Position numbers and translations under genes: made by a program. Shown piece after piece: positions 17,129 through 25,132 of a stretch of 64,000 nt of DNA. Source of the DNA: Sphingobium sp. OAS761 (GTDB lineage Bacteria > Pseudomonadota > Alphaproteobacteria > Sphingomonadales > Sphingomonadaceae); the NCBI RefSeq assembly GCF_024168485.1, contig NZ_JALJVY010000001.1:310001-374000 (forward strand), given 5' to 3'. Position 1 is the first letter of the stretch; every line of letters begins with the position of its first letter. Below the pieces are notes generated by a model. The model made no database searches, was not told the DNA's origin, and saw only the letters and a list, made by a program, of their open reading frames with translations.

Positions 17129-18328
17129 ATGAATATTCACGAATATCAGGCGAAGGAACTGCTCGCGAAATATGGCGCGCCGATCGCGGCGGGCTATGCC
17201 GCCTTCTCGGTCGATGAGGCTGTCGAGGCCGCCAAGAAGCTGCCCGGGCCGCTCTATGTCGTGAAGTCGCAGATCCACGCCGGCGGCCGTGGCAAGGGCA
17301 AGTTCAAGGAGCTCAGCCCCGAAGCCAAGGGCGGCGTCCGCCTGGCTTTTAACCTGGACGAGGTGAAGGCGCACTCGGCCGACATGCTGGGCAACACGCT
17401 CGTCACCATCCAGACCGGCGAAGCGGGCAAGCAGGTCAACCGCCTCTACATCACCGACGGTGCCGACATCGCCAAGGAATTCTACCTTGCGCTGCTGGTC
17501 GATCGCGCCACCAGCCGCGTCGCCTTCGTCGTGTCAACCGAAGGTGGCATGGACATTGAAGAGGTCGCGCATTCCACTCCGGAGAAGATCCACAGCTTCT
17601 CGGTTGACCCGGCTTCCGGTTTCCAGCCGCACCACGGGCGCGCCGTCGCCGCCGCGCTGGGCCTGACCGGTGATCAGGCGAAGCAGGCCGCCAAGGTCGC
17701 CTCGTCGCTCTATGCCGCGTTTCTCGACACCGATGCCGAGCAGATCGAGGTCAACCCGCTGGCGCTGACCGAGCAGGGCAAGCTGCTGGTGCTCGATGCC
17801 AAGGTCGGCTTCGACGGCAACGCCATGTTCCGCCACAAGGACATCGCCGAGCTGCGCGACCTGACGGAAGAAGACCCGGCCGAGGTGGAGGCGAGCGAAT
17901 ATGACCTCGCCTACATCAAGCTGGACGGCAATATCGGCTGCATGGTGAACGGCGCGGGCCTGGCCATGGCGACGATGGACATCATCAAGTTGAACGGCGA
18001 ATTCCCTGCCAACTTCCTGGACGTCGGCGGCGGCGCCAACAAGGAAAAGGTGACCGCGGCCTTCAAGATCATCCTGAAGGACCCGGCGGTGAAGGGCATT
18101 CTCGTCAACATCTTCGGTGGCATCATGAAGTGCGACATCATCGCCGACGGCATCGTTGCCGCCGCCAAGGAAGTGAACCTGTCGGTTCCGCTGGTCGTGC
18201 GTCTGGAAGGCACCAACGTCCAGCAGGGCAAGGACATTCTGGCGGCTTCGGGCCTGGCCATCGTCCCGGCGGACGATCTGGGCGATGCGGCCAAGAAGAT
18301 CGTGGCGGAAGTGAGGAAAGCAGCCTGA
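17129..18328 (+). CDS. sucC: Succinyl-CoA synthetase, ADP-forming, beta subunit
   Basis: The 399-residue beta subunit starts [16 protein letters not shown]. It has the ATP-grasp motifs [39 protein letters not shown] and [15 protein letters not shown], with the C-terminal CoA-ligase domain. It makes ATP from succinyl-CoA in the TCA cycle together with SucD. No sucD gene follows; etfB is next after 113 bases. Length and conserved residues are normal. Confidence 0.98.
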   Translation: MNIHEYQAKELLAKYGAPIAAGYAAFSVDEAVEAAKKLPGPLYVVKSQIHAGGRGKGKFKELSPEAKGGVRLAFNLDEVKAHSADMLGNTLVTIQTGEAGKQVNRLYITDGADIAKEFYLALLVDRATSRVAFVVSTEGGMDIEEVAHSTPEKIHSFSVDPASGFQPHHGRAVAAALGLTGDQAKQAAKVASSLYAAFLDTDAEQIEVNPLALTEQGKLLVLDAKVGFDGNAMFRHKDIAELRDLTEEDPAEVEASEYDLAYIKLDGNIGCMVNGAGLAMATMDIIKLNGEFPANFLDVGGGANKEKVTAAFKIILKDPAVKGILVNIFGGIMKCDIIADGIVAAAKEVNLSVPLVVRLEGTNVQQGKDILAASGLAIVPADDLGDAAKKIVAEVRKAA

Positions 18329-18441
18329 GGCGCGCTTTCGCCTGATCAGTGACACCAAGGGGTGCGGGTGGTCCGGGAACGGACTGCCCGCGCCCGTGTC
18401 CGCATTGGCGGGCATGGCGTAAATGAAGGAAGGATGTTGAA

Positions 18442-19191
18442 ATGAAGATCCTTGTGCCCGTGAAGCGGGTGATTGACTATAATGTGAAACCGCGCGTGAA
18501 GGCGGACGGGACGGGCGTCGATCTTGCGAACGTCAAGATGAGCATGAACCCTTTCGACGAGATCGCGGTGGAAGAAGCGATCCGCCTGAAGGAAAAGGGC
18601 GTGGCGACCGAGGTGATCGCCGTTTCGATCGGTGTCGCCAAGGCGCAGGAAACGCTGCGCACCGCGCTCGCCATGGGTGCCGACCGGGCGATCCTGATCC
18701 AGACCGACGATGAGGTCGAACCGCTTGGCGTGGCCAAGCTGCTCGCCAAGGTGCAGGAAGAGGAAGGCGCTGGCCTGATCATCCTGGGCAAGCAGGCGAT
18801 CGACGACGACAGCAATCAGACCGGCCAGATGCTGGCCGCGCTGCTGGGTCTGCCGCAGGGCACCTTTGCCTCCAAGGTCGAGGTCGAGGGCGACACTGTC
18901 AGCGTCACCCGCGAAGTCGATGGCGGTCTGGAGACGGTGAAGCTCAACACACCGGCGATCATCACCACCGACCTGCGCCTCAACGAACCGCGCTATGCGT
19001 CCCTGCCCAACATCATGAAGGCGAAGAGCAAGCCGCTCGCGACCAAGGCGCCCGCGGATTACGGCGTGGATACGAGCGCGCGTCTGGAAACGCTCAAGGT
19101 CACCGAGCCGGCCAAGCGCTCGGCTGGCGTGAAGGTTGCCGATGTCGATGAACTGGTCGCGAAGCTGAAAGCTCTGGGAGTTGCCGCATGA
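18442..19191 (+). CDS. etfB: Electron transfer flavoprotein subunit beta
   Basis: This 249-residue subunit ([19 protein letters not shown]) has the family block [16 protein letters not shown]. The AMP-binding loop is [22 protein letters not shown], followed by the recognition loop [32 protein letters not shown]. It pairs with EtfA to carry electrons from acyl-CoA dehydrogenases to the ETF:quinone oxidoreductase. GGAAGGA is well placed upstream. The stop overlaps the etfA start (ATGA). Confidence 0.98.
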   Translation: MKILVPVKRVIDYNVKPRVKADGTGVDLANVKMSMNPFDEIAVEEAIRLKEKGVATEVIAVSIGVAKAQETLRTALAMGADRAILIQTDDEVEPLGVAKLLAKVQEEEGAGLIILGKQAIDDDSNQTGQMLAALLGLPQGTFASKVEVEGDTVSVTREVDGGLETVKLNTPAIITTDLRLNEPRYASLPNIMKAKSKPLATKAPADYGVDTSARLETLKVTEPAKRSAGVKVADVDELVAKLKALGVAA

Positions 19192-20117
19192 AGACGCTTG
19201 TCTGGGTTGAACATGAGGGCGGCGCCGTCAAGGACGCGACCCTTTCCGCCGTCACCGCTGCCGCGAAGCTGGGTGAAGTGCATCTGCTGGTTGCCGGCGC
19301 GGGCGTCGACGGCGTGGCCGCCGAAGCCGCGAAGATCGCCGGCGTGGGCAAGGTCCATGTCGCCGACGACGCCGCTTTCGGCCATGCGCTGCCGGAGAAT
19401 GTAGCGCCGCTGGTCGTCGAACTGATGGGCCATCACGACGCGTTCGTCGCGCCCGCCACCAGCAACGGCAAGAATATCGCGCCGCGTGTGGCGGCCCTGC
19501 TCGACGTGATGCAGATCAGCGACATTCTGTCGGTCGAGAGCGAAGACACCTTCACCCGCCCGATCTATGCCGGCAATGCGATTGCGACCGTCAAGTCGAA
19601 GGACGCCAAGATGGTCATCACCGTGCGCGGCACGGCTTTCGAGAAGGCGGCCAAGGAAGGCGGCAGCGGCACGGTGGAAGCCGTGGCCTCGACGGGCGAC
19701 AAGGGCATCTCCTCCTTCGTCGGCGCAGAGATCGCCAAGCTGGAGCGTCCGGAGCTGACCTCTGCGAAGGTGATCGTGTCGGGTGGCCGTGCGCTCAAGG
19801 ACGGCGAGACGTTCGAGCAGGTCATCTTCCCGCTGGCGGACAAGCTGGGCGCGGCAGTCGGCGCGAGCCGCGCGGCGGTCGATGCGGGCTATGTGCCCAA
19901 CGACTATCAGGTCGGGCAGACCGGCAAAATCGTGGCGCCGGAAGTCTATATCGCCGTTGGTATCTCCGGTGCGATCCAGCACCTGGCGGGCATGAAGGAT
20001 TCGAAGACCATCATCGCCATCAACAAGGATGAGGACGCGCCGATCTTCCAGGTCGCGGACGTCGGGCTGGTCGGCGACCTGTTCAAGGTGGTGCCGGAAC
20101 TGACCGAGAAGCTGTAA
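19188..20117 (+). CDS. etfA: Electron transfer flavoprotein subunit alpha
   Basis: This 309-residue subunit has an N-terminal Rossmann-like domain ([12 protein letters not shown]). The C-terminal FAD-binding domain has [16 protein letters not shown] wording ([16 protein letters not shown]) and [52 protein letters not shown] follows near the end. It is the FAD-carrying partner of EtfB and is translated from an ATGA overlap. A strong terminator follows the gene. Confidence 0.98.
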   Translation: MKTLVWVEHEGGAVKDATLSAVTAAAKLGEVHLLVAGAGVDGVAAEAAKIAGVGKVHVADDAAFGHALPENVAPLVVELMGHHDAFVAPATSNGKNIAPRVAALLDVMQISDILSVESEDTFTRPIYAGNAIATVKSKDAKMVITVRGTAFEKAAKEGGSGTVEAVASTGDKGISSFVGAEIAKLERPELTSAKVIVSGGRALKDGETFEQVIFPLADKLGAAVGASRAAVDAGYVPNDYQVGQTGKIVAPEVYIAVGISGAIQHLAGMKDSKTIIAINKDEDAPIFQVADVGLVGDLFKVVPELTEKL

Positions 20118-20136
20118 GGTTTTTCATCGGCATGCG

Positions 20137-20173
20137 AAAAGGGCGCGGGATCGACGATCCCGCGCCCTTTTTC
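20137..20173. terminator. Bidirectional intrinsic terminator after etfA
   Basis: A 16-pair palindromic stem (AAAAGGGCGCGGGATC with its complement, loop GAC) ends in TTTTT on both strands. It serves etfA and the convergent gene at 20189. Confidence 0.92.
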
Positions 20174-20188
20174 GTAGGCTTGAAGCGT

Positions 20189-20533
20189 CTATTCGCAGTT
20201 GATGTCGTTCTTGTCGATGGCCCTGCCGGCCAGTGCGCCGCCGCCTGCGCCAAGGATGGTGCCAAGCGTCTTGGAACCGCCGGGCGCGATGAGGTTGCCC
20301 AGCACGCCGCCGGCGATGGCGCCGACGATGGTGCCGGTGGTGCCGTCGTCGCGCTTGCAATAATAGCGGCCGTCATTGTCGCGGTAGATATAGTCGTTGT
20401 TGCCCAGGCGCCGGTGATGGGCACCGTGTGGACGGGGGGCGGGGCGGTTGTACCCGTTGCCATAATTATCGGTGGCACAGGCGCCGAGCGGCATCATCGC
20501 CACCATGGCGACCGCGATCAGGGGTTTGCGCAT
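20189..20533 (-). CDS. Glycine-zipper lipoprotein (17-kDa antigen/OmpA-OmpF type)
   Basis: The product (114 residues) has a signal peptide and lipobox (MVAMMPLGAC), a short Asn/His/Arg-rich stretch, and YYCKRDDGTTGTIVGAIAGG. It then runs into a glycine zipper 2TM domain (VLGNLIAPGGSKTLGTILGAGGGALAGRAID) ending with a Cys. The type is an outer-membrane lipoprotein related to rickettsial 17-kDa antigen. AAGGA lies upstream of ATG 20533. A precise role is unknown; such proteins often respond to envelope stress. Confidence 0.85.
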   Translation of the reverse strand: MRKPLIAVAMVAMMPLGACATDNYGNGYNRPAPRPHGAHHRRLGNNDYIYRDNDGRYYCKRDDGTTGTIVGAIAGGVLGNLIAPGGSKTLGTILGAGGGALAGRAIDKNDINCE

Positions 20534-20640
20534 AACTTTTTCCTTTTGTTCATCCTCTGCCCCGGGACAGCTGTAACGCGGTCCCGTGACCAAGGTTGCG
20601 CGCCGGACGGGGCGGGGTCGCCCGATCCGGCCGGCCCGGG

Positions 20641-20844
20641 TCAGTTGGGCAACGGATGCGCAGGAGTGGTCGCGGTGCCGGCGGGCACGGTGCCGATGCC
20701 GGTGTCCTGCGACTGCGCAAGGCTGGTGCGGGCATCGTTGTAGCGGGTGACGAGATCATTCTTGAACTCGGTCAGCTTGCCCTCGTCATAGAGCTTCTTG
20801 CCGACATAGCCGGCGATGGCGCCGAAAATCAGGGTGCGGATCAT
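20641..20844 (-). CDS. Small membrane-associated protein, 67 residues
   Basis: This is a single N-terminal hydrophobic helix with small residues (MIRTLIFGAIAGYVGKKLYDEGKL), then a charged amphipathic helix (TEFKNDLVTRYNDARTSLAQ) and a Thr/Ala/Pro-rich tail. It resembles YtxH-like small envelope proteins. GAGGAG six bases upstream of ATG 20844 is a strong ribosome site. Function is unknown. Confidence 0.7.
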   Translation of the reverse strand: MIRTLIFGAIAGYVGKKLYDEGKLTEFKNDLVTRYNDARTSLAQSQDTGIGTVPAGTATTPAHPLPN

Positions 20845-20959
20845 GCTAATCTCCTCGGTGGATTTGGAGGAGATAACCGGCGGCGGCGCGGCAGGTTCCG
20901 GAGCGGACCGCCCGTGCGACACATTCCGCCAGGCTTGCGACAAACGGCGGAGGGCCGCG

Positions 20960-21163
20960 TCAGAGCATGGGGGGCGGCGCATCCTCCCGATCCAGTCCGG
21001 CTTCGCGGCGGGCGCGGTTGCGTTCGCCCAGATCCTGCCGCTGGGCCATGGCGAGAAAGGCGGCTTTGGATCGCAGCGCGCGGTCGCGGACGTTGGCGAG
21101 CGTGGCGGCGGCGGCTTCGTCATGCGCCTTGGCGGCGAGCGCGCGATAATCGGGATTGGCCAT
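20960..21163 (-). CDS. Small helical hypothetical protein, 67 residues
   Basis: The product (MANPDYRALAAKAHDEAAAAT, then RDRALRSKAAFLAMAQRQD) is Ala/Arg/Asp-rich and wholly helical, with no membrane segment. It ends in a Pro tail. GGAAGG lies ten bases before the ATG. An in-frame start six codons upstream (21181) is possible. I know similar small sphingomonad proteins only as hypotheticals. Confidence 0.6.
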   Translation of the reverse strand: MANPDYRALAAKAHDEAAAATLANVRDRALRSKAAFLAMAQRQDLGERNRARREAGLDREDAPPPML

Positions 21164-21429
21164 GGATCGGTTTCCTTCCATCCCCCGCAGGGGCGGTTTC
21201 CGGTCGGGCTGCGCCGGGCCGACCGCTCCATCGGTGTGTGATGGCATGTCTTCGGGGTTTCGGGGCGTTATGACCCGATGCGAAAACAGGCCGTAAAATG
21301 GGCCGGGCGCCATGGAACACGACGCCCGGCCGGCCCACACCGCCCCTGACGCCGCGAAGCGGAGGGGGCGGGGGCCTTTCGGGTGCGGGGCGGGGCGGCA
21401 CGCGGCCCCCCTGCGCCCCGCCGGGCCGG

Positions 21430-21642
21430 TTATTCGGCGGGCTGGATGTTCACGGCCGCCATCTTGCCGCGACGGTCCTGCTCCAGATCGTAGGAGACGC
21501 GGTCCTTGTCACGCAGGGTCGCGAGACCCGCACGCTCAACGGCGGTGATGTGGACGAACGCGTCCGGGCTGCCGTCATCGGGGGCGATGAAGCCATAGCC
21601 CTTGTCGGCGTTGAAGAATTTGACAGTTCCGGTGATGCTCAT
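21430..21642 (-). CDS. Cold-shock domain protein (CspA family)
   Basis: The 70-residue single cold-shock domain has RNP1 GYGFIAPDDG (K-G-[FY]-G-F-I type) and RNP2 DAFVHITAV. It starts MSITGTVKFFNADKG and ends VNIQPAE. It binds single-stranded RNA or DNA as an RNA chaperone. AAGGA is upstream. The untranslated region between 21643 and 21830 has no other gene and probably carries the promoter and leader. Confidence 0.97.
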   Translation of the reverse strand: MSITGTVKFFNADKGYGFIAPDDGSPDAFVHITAVERAGLATLRDKDRVSYDLEQDRRGKMAAVNIQPAE

Positions 21643-21830
21643 GATGAGTCCTTCTTTCGTTGCGGCCCGTCCCGTGTGAACGGGCCAAGGGCTAAAGGGG
21701 CAGGGAAAGAAGGAAACAGGTGCCGCAAAGCGCCGTAGACCGTCGATTTGCGACTGTAGCCCGATCCCTATAGGCGATCGGTCCGGAAATAGCAAATGGG
21801 CGGGCGCGGGGGGCGTTCCGGCGGCGGCGA

Positions 21831-22835
21831 TCATCCCGCCTGTTCGAGCGCCGCGAAGCCGAAAAAGGCGTCGCGGGCGCGGGCGGCGGCATCTTCATAG
21901 GGGCGGCGCTGCACGGCGGCGATGGCGGCCAGCGCCTGCTGTTCCTGCGTGGTCAGGTCGCGCTCATAACAATCTATGTCGTAGAGGCAGTCGCTCTCTT
22001 CGCCCGCGAAACCGGGCGGGGCGGGATAGTCGGTGCGCCAGGTTTCCCGCTCCTCATCCCACCATGTGCCGCGCAGGCGGGCGGCGGCTTCGTCGGGTGG
22101 AAGGGTGGCGCGATCGACGATGGGAGGGCGAAGTTCACACCGTTCATGGGTCGCGTGGGGATCGGCCCCTTTGCCGTTCTGCAACGCCATGCGCGCGGCG
22201 ATGAAGAGCGCGGCGGAGGCTCCGGGAGAGAGGGCGGTGGCGGTGGCTTCGATGCGGTCGGGGAGGGCGGGATCGAGCGCGGCAAGATCGGCCAGGGCGG
22301 CTTCGTCCATGTCTGGCGCGTGCGCGTGCGCGGGGGCGGAGGCGGGCTGGTCCGCCTGATCCGCTATCCGGTCCTCCGGGCAGATGAGGTCGAGATAGGC
22401 GGCGAAATCCTGCGCGACGACGCGGGCGAGGGCGGCGTCGGAGCCTTCGGGCGGGGTGTCGGCCATGCGGTCGAGGCGGGAGAGCATCGACATGGCGAGG
22501 CGGTTATCGTGGCGGTGGCGGGTGATTTCGCCTGCGTCGGCGTCCTTGCGGATCACTTCCTCATGGCCGGTGAGGGCGCGGGCGAGCAGTTCGTCGGCGA
22601 GGCGCGCGCGGGCGATGAGGATGGCCGCGTCCCAGCCGAGGCGAAAGGCCGCGCCGTCGCGGCGGATGCGCAAGGCATAGGCCGAGCGCGGGGAGATGTG
22701 CGCGGCATCGCAGGCCGTGGTGATGACGCCGGTGGCGGCGAGGGTTTCAAGGAAGAGCCGTTGACGCGCGGGGCTCCAGCCGTCGGCGCGGACTTGATCG
22801 GCGGGGGTGGGGAGGGAGGAGAAGTGGTAGGACAT
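21831..22835 (-). CDS. Helix-turn-helix protein with terminase-small-subunit-like N-terminus
   Basis: This 334-residue protein starts MSYHFSSLPTPADQVRADGW. Its N-terminal 110 residues (QRLFLETLAATGVITTACDAA, HISPRSAYALRIRRDG, then LADELLARALTGHEEVIRKD) closely parallel the terminase small-subunit-like protein at 41557. This is a helix-turn-helix followed by a helical linker. The C-terminal 200 residues are Ala/Asp/Glu-rich, including TWWDEERETWRTDYPAPPG. It may bind DNA. No function is proven, and it is not near the GTA cluster. Confidence 0.75.
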   Translation of the reverse strand: MSYHFSSLPTPADQVRADGWSPARQRLFLETLAATGVITTACDAAHISPRSAYALRIRRDGAAFRLGWDAAILIARARLADELLARALTGHEEVIRKDADAGEITRHRHDNRLAMSMLSRLDRMADTPPEGSDAALARVVAQDFAAYLDLICPEDRIADQADQPASAPAHAHAPDMDEAALADLAALDPALPDRIEATATALSPGASAALFIAARMALQNGKGADPHATHERCELRPPIVDRATLPPDEAAARLRGTWWDEERETWRTDYPAPPGFAGEESDCLYDIDCYERDLTTQEQQALAAIAAVQRRPYEDAAARARDAFFGFAALEQAG

Positions 22836-22928
22836 GGCAAAGCTCCGCTTTAGGGAGGGTTTGCCCGGGAGGGTATCAGGGGTGAGGGGGTGTAGGACAG
22901 AACAAAATGGGAACAATGGCAGGAGGGG

Positions 22929-23108
22929 CTACCAGTTGCCGCCAGCGTCCTTGATGGCCTTGAGCAGCGCTTTTTTGGAGGCGGTGCGGCGCGTGCCGCT
23001 GTTGCGGGGCATGTCGGCATCGGTGATGCCGAGTTCGGCGCGGCGGCGGGCAAGTTCGCGTCCAAATTCTTCCATATTGATGGCGGGGCGCTTTGGCTTG
23101 TCAGTCAT
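22929..23108 (-). CDS. Small basic protein next to a toxin-antitoxin pair, 59 residues
   Basis: The product (MTDKPKRPAINMEEFGRELA, then RRRAELGITDADMPRNSGTR) is basic and helical, ending AIKDAGGNW. AAAGGAG sits eight bases upstream of ATG 23108. It lies 22 bases after the ParE-type toxin on the same strand and is probably in the same transcript. I do not recognise the family. Confidence 0.6.
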   Translation of the reverse strand: MTDKPKRPAINMEEFGRELARRRAELGITDADMPRNSGTRRTASKKALLKAIKDAGGNW

Positions 23109-23130
23109 CGGTGCGCTCCTTTCTGTGAGG

Positions 23131-23403
23131 TCAGGGATATTGCTGGCGGGTGTGGAGGACAGCAATAACCTCTATGGCGTCGGTGGCGCGATAGACGAGG
23201 ACGTAATTGGGTGTGACCAAGGCTTCGCGCGTGCCGGGCACTCGGCCGGTGCGGTACATATAGGGATGGGCGGGCAGGCGTTCGGCGGTGTCGCGGATGG
23301 CGTTACTAAGTCGCTCTGCGGCGGCCGAATTGTGCATTTCTATGAAGTCGATGATGGCTTCGAGGTCATCCAGCGCACCTTCCTCCCAGATCAATGGGAG
23401 CAT
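23131..23403 (-). CDS. RelE/ParE family toxin
   Basis: The 90-residue protein has the fold signature LIWEEGALDDLEAIIDFIEMHN at the N-terminus, LPAHPYMYRTGRVPGTREAL in the middle, and YVLVYRATDAIEVIAVLHTRQQYP at the end, as in ParE. ParE toxins inhibit gyrase and RelE toxins cleave mRNA; the ParE pattern (no clear RelE catalytic Arg/His set) is more likely. The ATG overlaps the antitoxin stop (TGATG). Confidence 0.9.
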   Translation of the reverse strand: MLPLIWEEGALDDLEAIIDFIEMHNSAAAERLSNAIRDTAERLPAHPYMYRTGRVPGTREALVTPNYVLVYRATDAIEVIAVLHTRQQYP

Positions 23404-23579
23404 CAGGCGTTCTTGCGCCGGTCTATGATCCTTTGCATCCGGGCCATGACCTCGTCATGCGGGATGCGGGGGGTTTTGGATGCCAGCCTCGCCTCGACCT
23501 TCGCCCGGAACCAGACGTCGTACGCCTCGGCTTCCTCGGTCGTCGCGAACTCGGACTCGATGGGGGTTAGTTTGGTCAT
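23403..23579 (-). CDS. Antitoxin of the RelE/ParE module
   Basis: A 58-residue protein not far above the smallest gene size: MTKLTPIESEFATTEEAEAY, then WFRAKVEARLASKTPRIPHD and EVMARMQRIIDRRKNA. The acidic N-terminus and basic C-terminal helix, followed at once by a ParE-like toxin with a one-base overlap, match stability-determinant/RelB-like antitoxins. It should neutralise the toxin and repress the operon. Confidence 0.85.
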   Translation of the reverse strand: MTKLTPIESEFATTEEAEAYDVWFRAKVEARLASKTPRIPHDEVMARMQRIIDRRKNA

Positions 23580-23648
23580 CGGGGCAGTGTATAAAAGAAA
23601 GAGCGCAGGCGCAATTATTGCTGACGATTTGCGGGGACTGCGTCCGCG

Positions 23649-23674
23649 AAAAAGGGGGGCCGCATTGCGGCCCC
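23649..23674 (-). terminator. Intrinsic terminator, leftward
   Basis: On the minus strand, GGGGCCGCAATGCGGCCCC is followed by CC and TTTTT. It would end the short transcript carrying the 25-codon frame at 23726-23803. Confidence 0.75.
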
Positions 23675-23725
23675 AAGTGCTTCAAGATTCCCTCGCTGAT
23701 CCAGCGAGGTAGCCTGGCGCTTCCC

Positions 23726-23803
23726 TTAGCGGGAGCGCCAGTGCGCGCTGACGTGTTCGACCCGACCGAAGCGGATGCGACTGTATGCTGAGACAAAGAC
23801 CAT
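23726..23803 (-). CDS. Possible micro-protein, 25 residues
   Basis: AGGAG lies about eight bases before ATG 23803. The frame reads MVFVSAYSRIRFGRVEHVSA and ends HWRSR. A hairpin (TGGCGCTCCC with its complement) overlaps the stop, and a terminator follows 50 bases later, so this looks like a self-contained short transcript. Arg/aromatic peptides of this style turn up near mobile DNA, but I cannot name the family. Confidence 0.45.
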   Translation of the reverse strand: MVFVSAYSRIRFGRVEHVSAHWRSR

Positions 23804-23901
23804 GGGTCCATCTCCTCATAGATGGTTGATCCACACGGCCAAATGTGCGATTTCTAATGTGCTACAGAGAGATCGCGACGGCATGCCGTAGTGGCTTTCG
23901 G

Positions 23902-23928
23902 AGGCCGGCCCTTGGGTCGGCCTTTTTT
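23902..23928 (+). terminator. Intrinsic terminator, rightward
   Basis: The stem GGCCG/CGGCC around GCCCTTGGGT is followed by seven T. The source transcript is unclear, as no supported gene lies just upstream. Confidence 0.7.
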
Positions 23929-24136
23929 TGCGGCTTTTCGGTGGCCGGCACCAGCAATTAACTCATTTCGATTGTCCTTTCTGTCGCGGCGATTCCGCGT
24001 TCGCTTCTTCCGACCAGACGATCTATGCAATAAAATACTGCGCCACTCAAGTGGCATTTACTGCGGACATCGCATTTTCCTTTATTTCGCGCGATCGACG
24101 CGTTATAGCGTTTCAACCGAAGAGGAGATAAAGCCA

Positions 24137-24898
24137 ATGGCCCGAATTCGCAGTCCTAATTATCCTCAGATCAGCCTGCCGGCCGCGCTTGAGAGAGTCA
24201 GGTTGGTTTATAAAGTAGAGCGCCAAAATCGAATAGACCGTGACGATGCCCTCAAGCTTATGGGTTTTGGCGGATATAATGGCGCTTCAGCTGGAGTGCT
24301 TTCTGCACTGCTCAAGTACGGCCTTTTTGAAGATCTGGGCAGTCGTGAGATGCGCGTCAGTGATTTAGCCGTAAAAATCATTGTTCCGCATAACGACGAG
24401 GAGAAGGCGTCTGCCATTGCGGAGGCTGCGGCGAAACCGCCATTGTTTCAGGAGCTTGCAGAAAGGTGGCCTGACAACCACCCTTCCGAACATAGCTTAA
24501 GGACGTATCTCACTAGGCGAGGTTTTGCGGATAGCGCCCTTGAAAACGTAATCAAGTCTTATGCTGATACACTCGGTTTAGTGAACGCACTCAATCCGCA
24601 GTCCGCATTTGATGAAGAAAATGACGTTAGCGATCGCAAAGGTGTGCAGGTAGCCTCAGAAGCTTCGACAAGCACGGCCCCACCTGCGCCGAGCCCCACC
24701 CATTCGATAGCGCAATCGCAGCCCGTGAGCGAGGGGCCGGGTATGAATTTGGTCCGCGCAAAGGGAGGCTACGTTGTTTATTTGAGCGGTGCTGTTCTAT
24801 CAAAAGAGCATGTGGACGAAGTGGTTACACTACTGTCTGCATTGAAGGCATCAATGCCAGACAAGGCAGCTATTTCCGAAGATGAACTTGAGGTTTAA
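24137..24898 (+). CDS. AT-richer orphan protein, unknown function
   Basis: The 253-residue protein starts MARIRSPNYPQISLPAALER behind GAGGAG. The N-terminal half looks like a winged-helix region (RDDALKLMGFGGYNGASAGVLSALLKYGLFE). A Pro/Ser/Thr-rich linker (STSTAPPAPSPTHSIAQS) leads to a small C-terminal domain (VYLSGAVLSKEHVDEVVTLLSAL). Codon use and base composition are clearly lower in GC than the neighbours, which suggests transfer. It is bounded by the duplicated uvrA tail on the right. I do not recognise a family. Confidence 0.75.
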   Translation: MARIRSPNYPQISLPAALERVRLVYKVERQNRIDRDDALKLMGFGGYNGASAGVLSALLKYGLFEDLGSREMRVSDLAVKIIVPHNDEEKASAIAEAAAKPPLFQELAERWPDNHPSEHSLRTYLTRRGFADSALENVIKSYADTLGLVNALNPQSAFDEENDVSDRKGVQVASEASTSTAPPAPSPTHSIAQSQPVSEGPGMNLVRAKGGYVVYLSGAVLSKEHVDEVVTLLSALKASMPDKAAISEDELEV

Positions 24899-24941
24899 CT
24901 TCGGCCGAGCATCTTCACACGTTGCTTGTGGCGGCTGGTAA

Positions 24942-25070
24942 TCACTCCGCCGCCACAGCCTCCATCCCCAGCAACGGCGCAAGATAGCGCCCGGTAAAGC
25001 TCCGGGCGTTCTTCGCGACCTTTTCCGGCGTGCCTTCGGCGACGACTTCGCCGCCTTTCACACCGCCTTC
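24942..25070 (-). pseudogene. Duplicated 3' fragment of uvrA
   Basis: This stretch reads [20 protein letters not shown], then NARSFTGRYLAPLL and a short tail. It matches the end of the neighbouring UvrA ([20 protein letters not shown], then [14 protein letters not shown]) at about 26 of 33 positions. Only the C-terminal roughly 43 codons are present, with no start or domains, so it is a remnant. The divergence argues for an incoming or old copy rather than a fresh tandem duplication. Confidence 0.85.
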
Positions 25071-25132
25071 CGGTTGATCGCGTTCGACCGTCCCCCGGAC
25101 GGTCTCGGCGCGATCAAATGTCGAGGATCCAG

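Noticed and set aside
23857..23961. 34-codon plus frame running through the terminator at 23902-23928
   Set aside because: No ribosome site, and the terminator hairpin lies inside the frame.
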